Source of the DNA: Selenomonadaceae bacterium
Lineage (GTDB): Bacteria; Bacillota; Negativicutes; Selenomonadales; Selenomonadaceae
Direction of reading: 5' to 3'
DNA length: 64,000 nt
Assembly (NCBI GenBank): GCA_017554235.1
Contig: JAFZIV010000003.1
Location: forward strand, 1 to 64,000
Positions 9,843-18,825 of this stretch are shown piece by piece. The translations under genes and the position numbers were made by a program. Every line of letters starts with the position of its first letter. Positions within the stretch are counted from its first letter, which is position 1. The notes under the pieces are model-generated. The model ran no database searches and had not been told where the DNA came from. It worked only from the letters and a program-made list of their open reading frames with translations.

Positions 9843-10325
9843 TTAGACCGCGTTGGACGAATCCTTACCGCTTTTTTCACTGTTTGCAATTGATTCGTCA
9901 TCAGCGTTAGCCAAGTCTTTACCAAGTTTTTCACAATTTGCAAGTGCTTCGTCATCAGGCTCGTTTTCTGCAATTACGCTACCAATTAATTTTGCGCCCG
10001 CTTCTTTCGTGCGATCTACCCAAGCTTCCATCCAAGCTCCGCCGCCCCAACCGTATGAACCGAACAGGGCAACCGGCACACCGTCAATTTTTTCTTCTGC
10101 TTCAGTGAAAAACGGCTCGAAAGAATCTTCTTCCAAAACTTCATCGCCCATTGCGGGACAACCAAAAATAAATCCGCTGTACTTCGACATTTTATCAGCT
10201 GAAAAATCGTCAACTTGGAACAGGTCAACATCATTAGTCACACTTTTAACGCCCTTGACAACTGCATTTGCCATTGCTTCGGTGTTGCCGGTGCCGCTCC
10301 AATATACGACTGCGATTTTTCCCAT
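9843..10325 (-). CDS. Flavodoxin
   Basis: The product is a 160-residue FMN electron carrier. The phosphate-binding loop SGTGNTEAMA follows the first strand (KIAVVYW), and FGSYGWGGGAWMEAW is the 90s loop with the flavin-stacking Trp. Acidic patches are typical. The last 25 residues are a Ser/Asp/Asn-rich extension with a near-duplicated pattern (ANCEKLGKDLANADDES, then ANSEKSGKDSSNA), which is longer than in ordinary flavodoxins. The ATG at 10325 follows GGAGGG; the preceding TTG is an unlikely start. It has its own promoter and terminator. Confidence 0.93.
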   Translation of the reverse strand: MGKIAVVYWSGTGNTEAMANAVVKGVKSVTNDVDLFQVDDFSADKMSKYSGFIFGCPAMGDEVLEEDSFEPFFTEAEEKIDGVPVALFGSYGWGGGAWMEAWVDRTKEAGAKLIGSVIAENEPDDEALANCEKLGKDLANADDESIANSEKSGKDSSNAV

Positions 10326-10355
10326 CAAAATCCCTCCAAATAATTTTTCGCCGCA

Positions 10356-10384
10356 ATATTACCATAGCCCTTTCTTGCCGTCAA
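10356..10384 (-). promoter_or_regulatory. Predicted promoter of flavodoxin gene
   Basis: On the minus strand TTGACG (10379-10384) and TAATAT (10356-10361) are 17 bases apart, placing the start of transcription about 25 bases before the ATG. Confidence 0.6.
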
Positions 10385-10460
10385 GTGTTTATAATTATAG
10401 TGCTGCTTTTGATTAATAGCAAAAATTATGTCGTTAGTGTATAATGCAGGAGGTAAAAAA

Positions 10461-10532
10461 ATGTTAAAGCGTATTTTGAAAGGTAAATTATATGAAAGTA
10501 GCAATAATCTTGGCAAGTTTCGGCGTAATTGA
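10461..10532 (+). CDS. Possible 23-residue leader peptide before cbiK
   Basis: A tiny frame starts with ATG at 10461, eight bases after a perfect AGGAGGT site (10448-10454), and ends with TGA at 10530-10532. It overlaps the first 13 codons of the cbiK-like gene, whose own ribosome binding site is weaker (AAAGGT). The peptide is basic (MLKRILKGKLYES...). It could couple translation to cbiK, or be a chance frame that uses a strong site. No homologue is recognised. Confidence 0.35.
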   Translation: MLKRILKGKLYESSNNLGKFRRN

Positions 10533-11241
10533 TGAAAAAATTCGTATATCAACGATTGACCAATTAGCGCAAGAAATTTCGGCGGAATTTCCTAATTTCA
10601 AAGTTGTACAGGCATTTACGTCAAATTTCATCATAAAAAAATTATCTGAACGCGGCATTAAAATTTCTACGGTTGAGGAACAAATTTCTAACCTGCGCGT
10701 CGAAAATTTTGAAAAGATAATCTTAATGCCGACTCACTTAACGGTAGGCGAAGAATTTGAGAATAAAATAAAAATTTATGAATCTGAAGATATAAGAATA
10801 ATTCCACCTGTTTTTTCTTGTATTGATAAAAAAATTTTGGAAGTAATTCTAAAAAACTATACGATTGACGACGAAGATTTAATTTTGATTGGTCACGGTT
10901 CACCGCATCGCCATAATCCTGTTTACGAAAATTTTCAGCGACTTATCGACGAAGATTATAAAAACATTCACGTTGGCGTAATTGAAGAAAACGACACGCC
11001 GAATTTTGATGACGTGATGAAACGTTTAAAAAATCGCAACGCGAAAAAAATTTTGTTGGCACCTTTGCTTTTTAATGGCGGCTCTCACGTTGAAAAGGAT
11101 ATTAAAATTTCTTGGCGAAATAGGCTTGAGGGTTTAGGCTACGACGTGAAAGTTTGCGTTGACGGGCTTGGCACGTTTAAAAATTTCCGTAATCTGTATA
11201 TTGAAAGATTAAAGGAATGTTCGACCCTGAAAAAATCTTAG
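10492..11241 (+). CDS. cbiK: Sirohydrochlorin cobaltochelatase
   Basis: CbiK inserts cobalt into sirohydrochlorin in the anaerobic cobalamin route, which fits the B12-dependent MetH nearby. The 249-residue protein has the chelatase fold opening (VAIILASFGV), the metal-site His135 in LIGHGSPHRHNPVY and the second His199 in NGGSHVEKDI, each placed as in CbiK. The ATG at 10492 follows AAAGGTAAATT. It is followed after 13 bases by the TIGR04076-type gene and then pheA. No other cobalamin genes are in the window, so it is detached from a cob/cbi operon. The metal (cobalt rather than iron or nickel) is inferred from the family. Confidence 0.85.
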   Translation: MKVAIILASFGVIDEKIRISTIDQLAQEISAEFPNFKVVQAFTSNFIIKKLSERGIKISTVEEQISNLRVENFEKIILMPTHLTVGEEFENKIKIYESEDIRIIPPVFSCIDKKILEVILKNYTIDDEDLILIGHGSPHRHNPVYENFQRLIDEDYKNIHVGVIEENDTPNFDDVMKRLKNRNAKKILLAPLLFNGGSHVEKDIKISWRNRLEGLGYDVKVCVDGLGTFKNFRNLYIERLKECSTLKKS

Positions 11242-11254
11242 GAGAGAAAATTTT

Positions 11255-11791
11255 ATGCAATACAAATGTAAAATAACTGTCATTGACAAAAAAGTTTTTG
11301 GCGACTTGCAGGAAAAATATCTTGCAGACCCGCAGTCCGGCGCGTGTCCTTTTTATCAAGTCGGCGCGGAATATATTTTTGAACGTTACGGCAACGAAGA
11401 TACTTTTTGGCAAATGGGTAAAGGTGCTCATTGCGCGGAAGCGTGGGATTGTTTCAGCCGTTATGTTTATGCGGCATTGCAGGGCGGTTCGATTATGCGT
11501 AACTGGACAAATGATGAACATATGATGATAGCCTGTTGCAATGACGGCACGCGCCCCGTAATTTTTAAAATTGAACGTCTTGACTACAAAGTTTTGCACG
11601 TCGACGCGAACAGGGCGACCATTGAAAGAATCGTTTCTACGCTGAAAAATATTGAAGGTGTTCTCGACGTAAACTACCGCGCAGATAAAAACTTCACGGA
11701 AATTTTTATGGATAGAAATTACGAAGTCAGCGACGAAAGAATTTTTACAGCCGTGCAATTTTCAGGAATTTTCGACGCGAGGATTGATTAG
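11255..11791 (+). CDS. TIGR04076-family protein with C-terminal extension
   Basis: Residues 1-105 match the pattern of the TIGR04076 family: KCKITVIDKK, CPFYQVGAEY, then ...IACCNDGTRPVIFKIERL near residue 105. Cys pairs are conserved in that family, whose function is not established. The C-terminal 70 residues (about 108-178) have a beta-alpha-beta pattern like a ferredoxin/HMA-type domain but lack the CxxC metal site. The gene lies 13 bases after cbiK and 7 bases before pheA, so it is in the same transcript. The Cys-rich character suggests metal or redox handling, but this is speculation. Confidence 0.7.
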   Translation: MQYKCKITVIDKKVFGDLQEKYLADPQSGACPFYQVGAEYIFERYGNEDTFWQMGKGAHCAEAWDCFSRYVYAALQGGSIMRNWTNDEHMMIACCNDGTRPVIFKIERLDYKVLHVDANRATIERIVSTLKNIEGVLDVNYRADKNFTEIFMDRNYEVSDERIFTAVQFSGIFDARID

Positions 11792-11798
11792 CTGATTT

Positions 11799-12644
11799 AT
11801 GGAAAAAGTTGGAATTTTAGGACCGCGCGGTACACATTCTGAAGAAGCGGCAATTCGACTAAACGAAATTTTAAAATCTAATCGCGAATTGGTTATCTTT
11901 TCAGAAATTTTTGATGTACTTTCGGCAGTTGACGCGGGCGAAATTGACGCGGGATTTGTACCTGTCGAAAATTCTTTGGAAGGCTCAATAAACATAACGC
12001 TTGACACTTTAGCGCGTAGCGATTCTCTGATAATTGCGCGAGAATTTATTTGGACTGTACACAATTACTTAATGGCAAAAATCGGCGTTAAAAATTCGGA
12101 CGTAAAGAAAATTTTTTCACACTCCCAACCAATTTCACAATGTCGAAAGTTTTTGACGAAAAATTTTCCAAATGCTGAAATTGTTATTACGACGAGTACT
12201 GCGCGGGCGGCGGAAATTGTAACCGAATCTTCGACTAATGACGGTTACGCGGCAATCTGTACGAAACGCGCCGGACAATTAAATAATCTTTCAATGCTTG
12301 CTGATGAAATTCAAGATAACGCGGCGAATCGCACAAGATTTTTTGAAGTCAGGCGGCGTAAAGATTTTGATGCTACACGCGGCGATAAAGTTTTAATCAT
12401 TTGCCAAATTAAAGGAAGTCGCGCCGGTGCATTATGCGAAGTTTTGAAAGAATTTGCCTTCCGTCACGTGAATATGACGCGCATTGAGTCACGTCCCGCA
12501 CGTACTGAATTGGGCGAATATATTTTTTTCTTTGATTTGGAAAATACCGTTGACCGTCGAACTTTGAATGACGCAATCGGCGGAGTAATGAAGAAAAGCA
12601 TTTGGTTGAAGGATATGGGAACTTTTCCCGTTATTAATTCTTAA
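11799..12644 (+). CDS. pheA: Prephenate dehydratase
   Basis: PheA converts prephenate to phenylpyruvate in phenylalanine synthesis. The 281-residue monofunctional enzyme has VGILGPRGTHSEEAA at the start, FVPVENSLEGSI, the TTSTARAAE loop and NRTRFFEV for the catalytic domain (1-180). A C-terminal ACT domain carries the ESRPARTELGEYIFFFD Phe-binding signature (about 195-275). The first motif normally reads GPxGTFS; here it is GTHSEEAA. The gene lies 7 bases after its neighbour and overlaps the convergent queH by 11 bases at the 3' ends. Confidence 0.92.
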   Translation: MEKVGILGPRGTHSEEAAIRLNEILKSNRELVIFSEIFDVLSAVDAGEIDAGFVPVENSLEGSINITLDTLARSDSLIIAREFIWTVHNYLMAKIGVKNSDVKKIFSHSQPISQCRKFLTKNFPNAEIVITTSTARAAEIVTESSTNDGYAAICTKRAGQLNNLSMLADEIQDNAANRTRFFEVRRRKDFDATRGDKVLIICQIKGSRAGALCEVLKEFAFRHVNMTRIESRPARTELGEYIFFFDLENTVDRRTLNDAIGGVMKKSIWLKDMGTFPVINS

Positions 12645-13242
12645 AAATTTTTCGCCGAAGTTTTTTTAAATCGTTGCTGAAACGTTCCTCTTCGCTGAAA
12701 ATGCAACCGCAATAATTTTGGCGATAAAGTTCAAGCTCCAAACTTAAATCAATGCCTTCTTGCCAACCTGCGCGGAAATCTTCATAGAAAAATTTTACGC
12801 CGAATTGTTTTGCAGAACTCTCGGCAATTTTTTTCATAAGCTCGTGATTTTGATGAATTGAGTAAAAAAGCGATGAAGTAAAAATTTCAAAATTATTTTC
12901 AGCGGCAAATTTTGCGGTTTCATTCAAACGCCAAGCGTAACAAATTTTACATCGATTGTGCCGGCCGTCAGGATTTTTAACTGTGTCGTCACCTTCAAGA
13001 CTTTCAACGACGGGAAAAGTTTTCTTCAAAAATTCTCTTAAACCGTAATGATTGACGACGTGCAATTCCATAGAAATTTTTTCCGCAAAATCCCGCGCAG
13101 ATTTCAATCTTTTGCGCCATTCCTGATAAGGATGAATATTCGGGTTAAAAAAATATCCAACAGGCTCGTAACCTTCTTCACGCAATTTTTTAACGCAGTA
13201 GCATGAACACGGGGCGCAACACATATGCAACAAAATTTTCAT
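12634..13242 (-). CDS. queH: Epoxyqueuosine reductase QueH
   Basis: QueH reduces epoxyqueuosine to queuosine in tRNA wobble positions and is the non-orthologous replacement of QueG. The 202-residue protein has the family Cys motifs HMCCAPCS (about 6-13) and CKICYAWR (about 110). It also has the late NYCGCIFSEE with further Cys that bind the iron-sulfur cluster and metal, plus FFNPNIHPYQEW. The ATG at 13242 follows AGAGGTGAG. It converges with pheA and diverges from carB. Confidence 0.9.
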   Translation of the reverse strand: MKILLHMCCAPCSCYCVKKLREEGYEPVGYFFNPNIHPYQEWRKRLKSARDFAEKISMELHVVNHYGLREFLKKTFPVVESLEGDDTVKNPDGRHNRCKICYAWRLNETAKFAAENNFEIFTSSLFYSIHQNHELMKKIAESSAKQFGVKFFYEDFRAGWQEGIDLSLELELYRQNYCGCIFSEEERFSNDLKKLRRKIFKN

Positions 13243-13315
13243 AAGCTCACCTCTGAAAAAAATTCTGTATCTGCCAAAAAAATTCCTTCAAATTAAATTA
13301 TTGAAAAAATAAAGC

Positions 13316-13344
13316 GTGACAATCTGCGCAGAAAAAGTTAAAAT
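13316..13344 (+). promoter_or_regulatory. Possible carB operon promoter
   Basis: GTGACA (13316-13321) and TAAAAT (13339-13344) are 17 bases apart. The -10 box overlaps the left arm of the 10-base inverted repeat at 13342-13369, so that repeat could act as an operator rather than a transcribed hairpin. Confidence 0.4.
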
Positions 13345-13375
13345 CTCTTTGTTGAAGTACAAGGAGATTTTTTAA
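13342..13375 (+). terminator. Terminator-like hairpin before carB
   Basis: AATCTCTTTG (13342-13351) pairs with CAAGGAGATT (13360-13369) around an eight-base loop and is followed by TTTTT. queH runs the other way, so no upstream plus-strand gene needs this terminator. It is therefore a candidate attenuator or operator for the pyrimidine operon. Confidence 0.5.
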
Positions 13376-13406
13376 TGAGATAAATTTTTTTAGGGAGGCT
13401 AAAAAC

Positions 13407-16400
13407 TTGCCGAAGAAAAAAAATCTTAGGAAAGTATTAGTAATAGGTTCAGGACCAATCATAATTGGACAGGCGGCAGAATTTGACTATGCAGGTTCGC
13501 AAGCTTGCCGCGCGTTGAAGGAAGAAGGGCTGGAAGTCGTCCTCGTCAATTCCAATCCTGCAACGATTATGACGGATACGAACATTGCCGACAGAGTTTA
13601 CATTGAGCCGTTGACGGTGGAATTTTTAACGGCGATTATTGAAAAGGAACGCCCCGACGGTTTACTTGCGACGCTCGGCGGACAAGCGGGATTAAATCTT
13701 GCCGTCAAACTTTCTGAAAGCGGCGTACTCGAAAAAAATAACGTCGAACTTTTAGGCACGTCATTAACGGCGATTAAAAAAGCTGAAGACCGCGAACTTT
13801 TCAAGGAAACGATGACGGAAATTGGAGAGCCGATACCTGAATCAACAATCGTTGAAGATATTCACAGCGCGGTTGATTTCGCGAAACAGATTGGTTATCC
13901 GCTGATTGTTCGTCCTGCTTACACTTTGGGCGGTACGGGCGGCGGAATTGCCGAAAATGAAGAAGAGCTTGTAGAAATTGTAATTCGCGGCTTGAAATAT
14001 TCAATGATTGGGCAGGTTTTAATTGAGCGCAGTGTTGCCGGTTGGAAAGAAATTGAATATGAAGTTATGCGCGACGCTCATGATAATTGCATAACCGTCT
14101 GTAATATGGAAAATTTTGATCCTGTCGGTGTGCATACGGGCGACTCAATCGTTATTGCGCCGAGTCAAACTTTGACAGATACGGAATATCAACTTCTGCG
14201 TTCGGCAAGTTTGAAAATTATTCGTGCGCTTGGAATTGAAGGCGGTTGCAACGTTCAATTTGCATTAGACCCGCAAAGTCAAAATTATTACGTCATTGAA
14301 GTTAATCCGCGCGTCAGTCGTTCATCTGCGCTTGCGTCGAAGGCGACTGGTTATCCTATTGCTAAGGTTAGCTCCAAAATTGCGATTGGTTACACGCTTG
14401 ACGAAATTACCAACGCTGTCACGCATAAAACTAAAGCTTGCTTTGAACCTGCGCTTGACTATTGCGTTGTAAAATTCCCGCGCTGGCCTTTCGACAAATT
14501 TGTTTATGCTGATAAAACGCTTGGCACGCAGATGAAGGCGACGGGCGAAGTTATGAGTATCGACAGAACTTTTGAAGGCGCGATTCTTAAAGCCGTCCGC
14601 AGTCTTGAAATTGGCGTTCATCGTCTGCATTTTGAACAGCTTAACGAATGGGACAACGATAAACTTAAAAAGCGGCTTGAACGTATTAACGATGAAAGAA
14701 TTTTTGTAATTGCTGAAGCTTTACGCCGTAACATTGCAACTGTTGATGAAATTCACAACATCACGAAAGTTGATAAATGGTTTATACAAAAAATTAAAAA
14801 TATCGCGGACTTTGAAGTTAAGTTGGCTAAGGAAGATTTAAATTTACGTAACCTTCGCACCGCAAAACTTTTGGGTCTTTGTGATAAATCCATTGCCGAA
14901 TTGACGAAACGCACTGAATCGGAAGTCCGCCAAATGCGTTTTCAAAGTAAAATTTTTCCTTATTACAAAATGGTTGACACCTGCGCGGCGGAATTTGAAG
15001 CGGTTACACCTTATTACTATTCGACTTTCCGCGCAGAGGAAGATGAAGTTGAAATCAGCGGCAAGCGTAAAGTTATTGTATTAGGGTCGGGTCCTATTCG
15101 TATTGGGCAAGGCGTCGAGTTTGATTATTGCTCAGTCCATTCTGTGTGGGCATTGCGAGAAATGGGCATTGAGGCTATCATAATCAATAACAATCCTGAA
15201 ACAGTTTCGACGGACTTTGATATTTCGGACAGACTTTATTTTGAACCTTTGACTACGGAAGATGTTTTGAACATTATTGAGAAGGAAAAGCCGGATGGCG
15301 TTATCGTGCAATTCGGCGGACAAACTGCGATAAATCTTGCGGCGAGTTTGAAGGAAGCAGGCGTTAAAGTTTTCGGAACTTCTGTTGATGACATTGACCG
15401 CGCAGAAGATCGCGAACGTTTTGACGAAGTTTTAACGGAAGTCGGCATACCGCGTCCGAAAGGAATCAGCGTTACGAATCTTGACGAGGCGATTAAAGGT
15501 GCGTCTGAAATCGGTTATCCCGTTATGGTGCGTCCTAGTTATGTTTTAGGCGGACGGGCAATGGAAATTGTCTACACTGAAGAAGAATTGCGCGATTATA
15601 TGAGCCGCGCAGTTAAAGTTACGCCTGACCATCCTGTTTTGGTTGACCGCTACGTACAAGGGACGGAAGTTGAAGTTGATGCGATAGCTGACGGCGTTGA
15701 CGTTGTGATACCGGGTATTATGGAACACGTTGAAAGAGCAGGAGTTCACAGCGGCGACAGCATTGCCGTTTATCCTCCGCAAACTTTAACGTCGAAAATT
15801 ATTTACATTATCACTGACTACACGAAACGGCTTGCGCTTGCCCTCAACGTTAAAGGCTTGCTTAATATTCAATACGTTGTGGCGGACGGCGTGGTTTACG
15901 TCATTGAAGTTAATCCGCGCTCCAGTCGTACTGTTCCTTTCCTCAGCAAAGTTACAAATGTTAAAATGGTCAACGTTGCAACTCAAGCCGCATTGGGAAA
16001 ATCTCTCAAGCAACAGGGATTTTATACGGGACTTATCGAGCCGAAAGCTTACGTTGCAGTTAAAGCACCTGTATTTTCTTTTGCGAAGATGCAGGACGTT
16101 GACATTTCGCTTGGTCCTGAAATGAAATCGACGGGCGAAGTTATGGGCATTGATTATCACTACGCGCGAGCACTTTATAAGGCGATAACCGGCGCGGGTA
16201 TGAATATTCCGATTGAAGGTTGCATACTGTTCACTGTTGCTAATAAGGACAAAGAGGAAGCTAAGCAACTTGCTAGGGCTTTCTATGATTTGGGATTTAA
16301 AATTGCGGCGACGGAAGGAACTGCTAAAGCTTTGCAGAAAGTTGGAATTGACGCGGAAGTTGTCGGCAAAGTTCATCAGCGTAGTGTTGATATTATTCAG

Positions 16401-16634
16401 CGCATTAAGAATAGCAAAATTCATCTGGTCGTAAATACGCAAGCACCCGGTAAACACATTATGCGCGACGGGTTCAGAATCAGACGCGCTACCGTCGAAC
16501 ACGGTATCCCTTGCCTTACCAGTCTTGATACAGCTTGGGAAGTTTTGCGTATGCTTACGTTTATGCGTGACAGAAGGCTTGTCTATTCTTTAGCGATACA
16601 AGATTATGTTGGCGGCGGCGATGCGCTTAGCTAA
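13407..16634 (+). CDS. carB: Carbamoyl phosphate synthase large subunit
   Basis: CarB makes carbamoyl phosphate from bicarbonate, ATP and ammonia for pyrimidines and arginine. The 1075-residue protein has both ATP-grasp halves, each beginning with a nucleotide motif ([19 protein letters not shown] and [19 protein letters not shown]), and EVNPR metal-site motifs in both. The C-terminal MGS-like regulatory domain (from about 935) has [15 protein letters not shown]. The TTG at 13407 follows GGGAGG. It opens the pyrimidine operon, but the partner carA is not adjacent, which is unusual, and pyrB and pyrC are also missing from the window. Confidence 0.96.
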   Translation: MPKKKNLRKVLVIGSGPIIIGQAAEFDYAGSQACRALKEEGLEVVLVNSNPATIMTDTNIADRVYIEPLTVEFLTAIIEKERPDGLLATLGGQAGLNLAVKLSESGVLEKNNVELLGTSLTAIKKAEDRELFKETMTEIGEPIPESTIVEDIHSAVDFAKQIGYPLIVRPAYTLGGTGGGIAENEEELVEIVIRGLKYSMIGQVLIERSVAGWKEIEYEVMRDAHDNCITVCNMENFDPVGVHTGDSIVIAPSQTLTDTEYQLLRSASLKIIRALGIEGGCNVQFALDPQSQNYYVIEVNPRVSRSSALASKATGYPIAKVSSKIAIGYTLDEITNAVTHKTKACFEPALDYCVVKFPRWPFDKFVYADKTLGTQMKATGEVMSIDRTFEGAILKAVRSLEIGVHRLHFEQLNEWDNDKLKKRLERINDERIFVIAEALRRNIATVDEIHNITKVDKWFIQKIKNIADFEVKLAKEDLNLRNLRTAKLLGLCDKSIAELTKRTESEVRQMRFQSKIFPYYKMVDTCAAEFEAVTPYYYSTFRAEEDEVEISGKRKVIVLGSGPIRIGQGVEFDYCSVHSVWALREMGIEAIIINNNPETVSTDFDISDRLYFEPLTTEDVLNIIEKEKPDGVIVQFGGQTAINLAASLKEAGVKVFGTSVDDIDRAEDRERFDEVLTEVGIPRPKGISVTNLDEAIKGASEIGYPVMVRPSYVLGGRAMEIVYTEEELRDYMSRAVKVTPDHPVLVDRYVQGTEVEVDAIADGVDVVIPGIMEHVERAGVHSGDSIAVYPPQTLTSKIIYIITDYTKRLALALNVKGLLNIQYVVADGVVYVIEVNPRSSRTVPFLSKVTNVKMVNVATQAALGKSLKQQGFYTGLIEPKAYVAVKAPVFSFAKMQDVDISLGPEMKSTGEVMGIDYHYARALYKAITGAGMNIPIEGCILFTVANKDKEEAKQLARAFYDLGFKIAATEGTAKALQKVGIDAEVVGKVHQRSVDIIQRIKNSKIHLVVNTQAPGKHIMRDGFRIRRATVEHGIPCLTSLDTAWEVLRMLTFMRDRRLVYSLAIQDYVGGGDALS

Positions 16635-16666
16635 TTAAGAATTTTTTTAATGGAGGTTTTAACTTT

Positions 16667-17395
16667 ATGAGAAACGTTGATTATATTCGTAGCCTTAGCT
16701 TGCAGGTGATTGATTTGGACGGTCTGCCCTTCACTTATCGCGGTGAAACGACGGACGAAATTGTAGCTGACGAAATTTTCAAGGCGGGTAAATATGTTTT
16801 GCCGTTGCCGGAAGATTTTCAGCCCAAAGTGATTATTGACTGCGGCAGTAATATCGGTTACAGCACGCTTTTCTTTGCGAATGTTTATCCCGACGCGCAG
16901 ATTTATTCCATTGAGCCTGAAAAAAATAATTTCAAGTTCCTGCGTTTCAACACGATTTTCTACGATAATATTCACGTCATTAACTCGGCAGTTTGGGATA
17001 AAGAAACTTGTGCACGTCTTGAAACAACCGAATTGGGTGAAGCCGGCTATATGACTGTCGAGACTGGAGAAGATGATAAAACCTCTTTCAAGACAACAAC
17101 ACTTTCAAAGATTATTGCCGAAAACAACATTGAACAGATTGACTTGCTGAAAATTGATATTGAAGGTTCGGAGAAAGAAGTTTTCGGCGCAGAAAATGTT
17201 GACGAGTGGCTTTCAAAAGTTAAAGTTATGGCAATCGTACTTCATGATGAATTGAGGGCTGGCGCGTCCTATGAATTTTTCAAAGCAATTTCTAAATATC
17301 GCTGGAAATTCTCCCCTCGCGGTGAAGTTTTACTTTTCATTCGTGAAGAAGAACAGCAAAATGCTCCCCAAGAAGAAAATCATTATCAAGGTTAA
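16667..17395 (+). CDS. FkbM-family methyltransferase
   Basis: The 242-residue SAM-dependent methyltransferase has motif I VIIDCGSNIGYSTLFFANVY (residues 55-75), SIEPEKNNFKFL, and DLLKIDIEGSEKEVF, the hallmark of the FkbM family, near 165. Members O-methylate sugars, polyketides or surface glycans. It lies 32 bases after carB with GGAGG before its ATG. Its place inside a pyrimidine operon has no obvious pathway logic, so it is probably a later insertion. The C-terminal tail (EEEQQNAPQEEN) is disordered. The substrate is unknown. Confidence 0.85.
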   Translation: MRNVDYIRSLSLQVIDLDGLPFTYRGETTDEIVADEIFKAGKYVLPLPEDFQPKVIIDCGSNIGYSTLFFANVYPDAQIYSIEPEKNNFKFLRFNTIFYDNIHVINSAVWDKETCARLETTELGEAGYMTVETGEDDKTSFKTTTLSKIIAENNIEQIDLLKIDIEGSEKEVFGAENVDEWLSKVKVMAIVLHDELRAGASYEFFKAISKYRWKFSPRGEVLLFIREEEQQNAPQEENHYQG

Positions 17396-17443
17396 ATTAG
17401 GTAGATAAATTTTCTTTAAGTGCGCGAAAGGTGGGTGAATGTA

Positions 17444-18022
17444 ATGCTGAATGACGCGCTTGTTTATAAACCCTACGAGATTATTGGCGGTGAAAAAATT
17501 ATGTCGGCAATGGCTATAATTAATCATAGTGGAATTTTATTCAGACTCGGACTGGTAATTGGAAATTATGTAATTGAAAAAAAATGTGGCTATGTTTTTC
17601 CGGACGACGTTGACGTTTATTTTCCTGACGGCAATCTTTTCAGACCGGATATGACAATTATAACTACTGAAAATGCGGGAATTATAAATTGGAAAGGCGC
17701 AATTCACGGTACGCCCGATATGGTTGTTGAAGTGCTTTCAAGATCGACGCGCAGAAATGACATAACGATAAAAAAAGACGTTTACGAAAAAAACGGCGTC
17801 AAGGAATATTGGATTATTGATCCTTGGGCTAAAGGTGTTGATGTTTACCTTTTGCGCGACGGAAATTATGAGCTTGACTATTCTTATTTTCAATCTGATG
17901 ATGATGAATTAGCTGTACTTGACGAGGAAGAAAAAGCCACCCTTCGCAGTGAGATAAAGGTTTCGATTTTTGAGGATTTGTACGTAAAAGTTGACGATAT
18001 TTTTGGTTGGTTGAGAGATTAA
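17444..18022 (+). CDS. Uma2-family (DUF820) endonuclease-like protein
   Basis: The 192-residue protein belongs to the PD-(D/E)xK-fold Uma2 family. The core reads FRPDMTII, then PDMVVEVLSRSTRRND with the catalytic Glu, then the Lys in KKDVYEKNGVKEYWIIDP. The family is abundant in mobile or plastic genome regions, and its biological role is unsettled. The ATG at 17444 was chosen because AGGTGGG lies before it; a GTG at 17420 is a weaker choice. It is part of the cargo inside the pyrimidine operon. Confidence 0.85.
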   Translation: MLNDALVYKPYEIIGGEKIMSAMAIINHSGILFRLGLVIGNYVIEKKCGYVFPDDVDVYFPDGNLFRPDMTIITTENAGIINWKGAIHGTPDMVVEVLSRSTRRNDITIKKDVYEKNGVKEYWIIDPWAKGVDVYLLRDGNYELDYSYFQSDDDELAVLDEEEKATLRSEIKVSIFEDLYVKVDDIFGWLRD

Positions 18023-18049
18023 TTTTAAGGGATTAGGGGTGGTAGGGCA

Positions 18050-18814
18050 ATGAGTAAAATTTTTGAAAGTGAAATAAAATCCAACGTCGAAGTCGCACCG
18101 GCAATTTTTAAATTGGAAATTGACGCGCCTGAACTCGCAAAGTTATCAAAGCCGGGACAATTCGCGCAGATTCAGTTGCCGTCCGAAACATTTACGTTGA
18201 GGCGTCCTATAGGAATTGCGTCGACACGTAAAGGCGTAAAAATGTTTTATCGCGTGGTTGGAGATGGCACAAAATTTTTATCGACGTTGAAAGAGGGGAC
18301 GACTTTAAATATTTTGGCACCGCTCGGCAACGGATTCAGTATGCACTACAGTCACAAAATATTACTTGCGGGCGGCGGTATGGGACTTGCACCGCTTTTA
18401 AGTGTCGCTGAAAAATTGCGCGAAGTTGAAGTTTTAATTGGCGGGCGCAATAAGGACGAAGTAATTTTTTGGATTAGGGAATTTGTACACCTTCCGGCAG
18501 TAAGAAGTATTTTTGTTACGACAGACGATGGCAGTTATCGTTACGGGCGGACAGGTTTTGTGGTAGATTATTTGCCTGAAATTATGGCGTCCTCAAAATT
18601 TTCTGCGGTTTATACCTGCGGTCCTGATGTCATGATGCATGGCGTTGCGTTGGAAGCGATTGCTAACGGCTTACCTTGCGAACTTTCATTTGAAAGGCGT
18701 ATGGCTTGCGGTTTAGGTGCGTGTTTAAGTTGTTCGATTGACACGATAAACGGGCGAAAAAAAGTTTGTAAAGACGGTCCCGTATTTGACGCGAAAGAAT
18801 TTAATTGGGATTAG
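18050..18814 (+). CDS. pyrK: Dihydroorotate dehydrogenase electron-transfer subunit
   Basis: PyrK carries FAD and a [2Fe-2S] cluster and passes electrons from dihydroorotate oxidation by PyrD to NAD. The 254-residue ferredoxin-reductase-like protein has the FAD motif LRRPIGIAS, the NAD-site segment LLAGGGMGLAPL, VYTCGPDVMM and the cluster Cys in ACGLGACLSC plus KVCKDGP. It precedes pyrD by 11 bases, the usual arrangement for the type 1B enzyme. Confidence 0.94.
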   Translation: MSKIFESEIKSNVEVAPAIFKLEIDAPELAKLSKPGQFAQIQLPSETFTLRRPIGIASTRKGVKMFYRVVGDGTKFLSTLKEGTTLNILAPLGNGFSMHYSHKILLAGGGMGLAPLLSVAEKLREVEVLIGGRNKDEVIFWIREFVHLPAVRSIFVTTDDGSYRYGRTGFVVDYLPEIMASSKFSAVYTCGPDVMMHGVALEAIANGLPCELSFERRMACGLGACLSCSIDTINGRKKVCKDGPVFDAKEFNWD

Positions 18815-18825
18815 GGGCTGTAGCA

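Noticed and set aside
15786..16502. Long minus-strand frame inside carB
   Set aside because: It lies wholly within a conserved gene in the opposite strand and encodes no recognisable domain.
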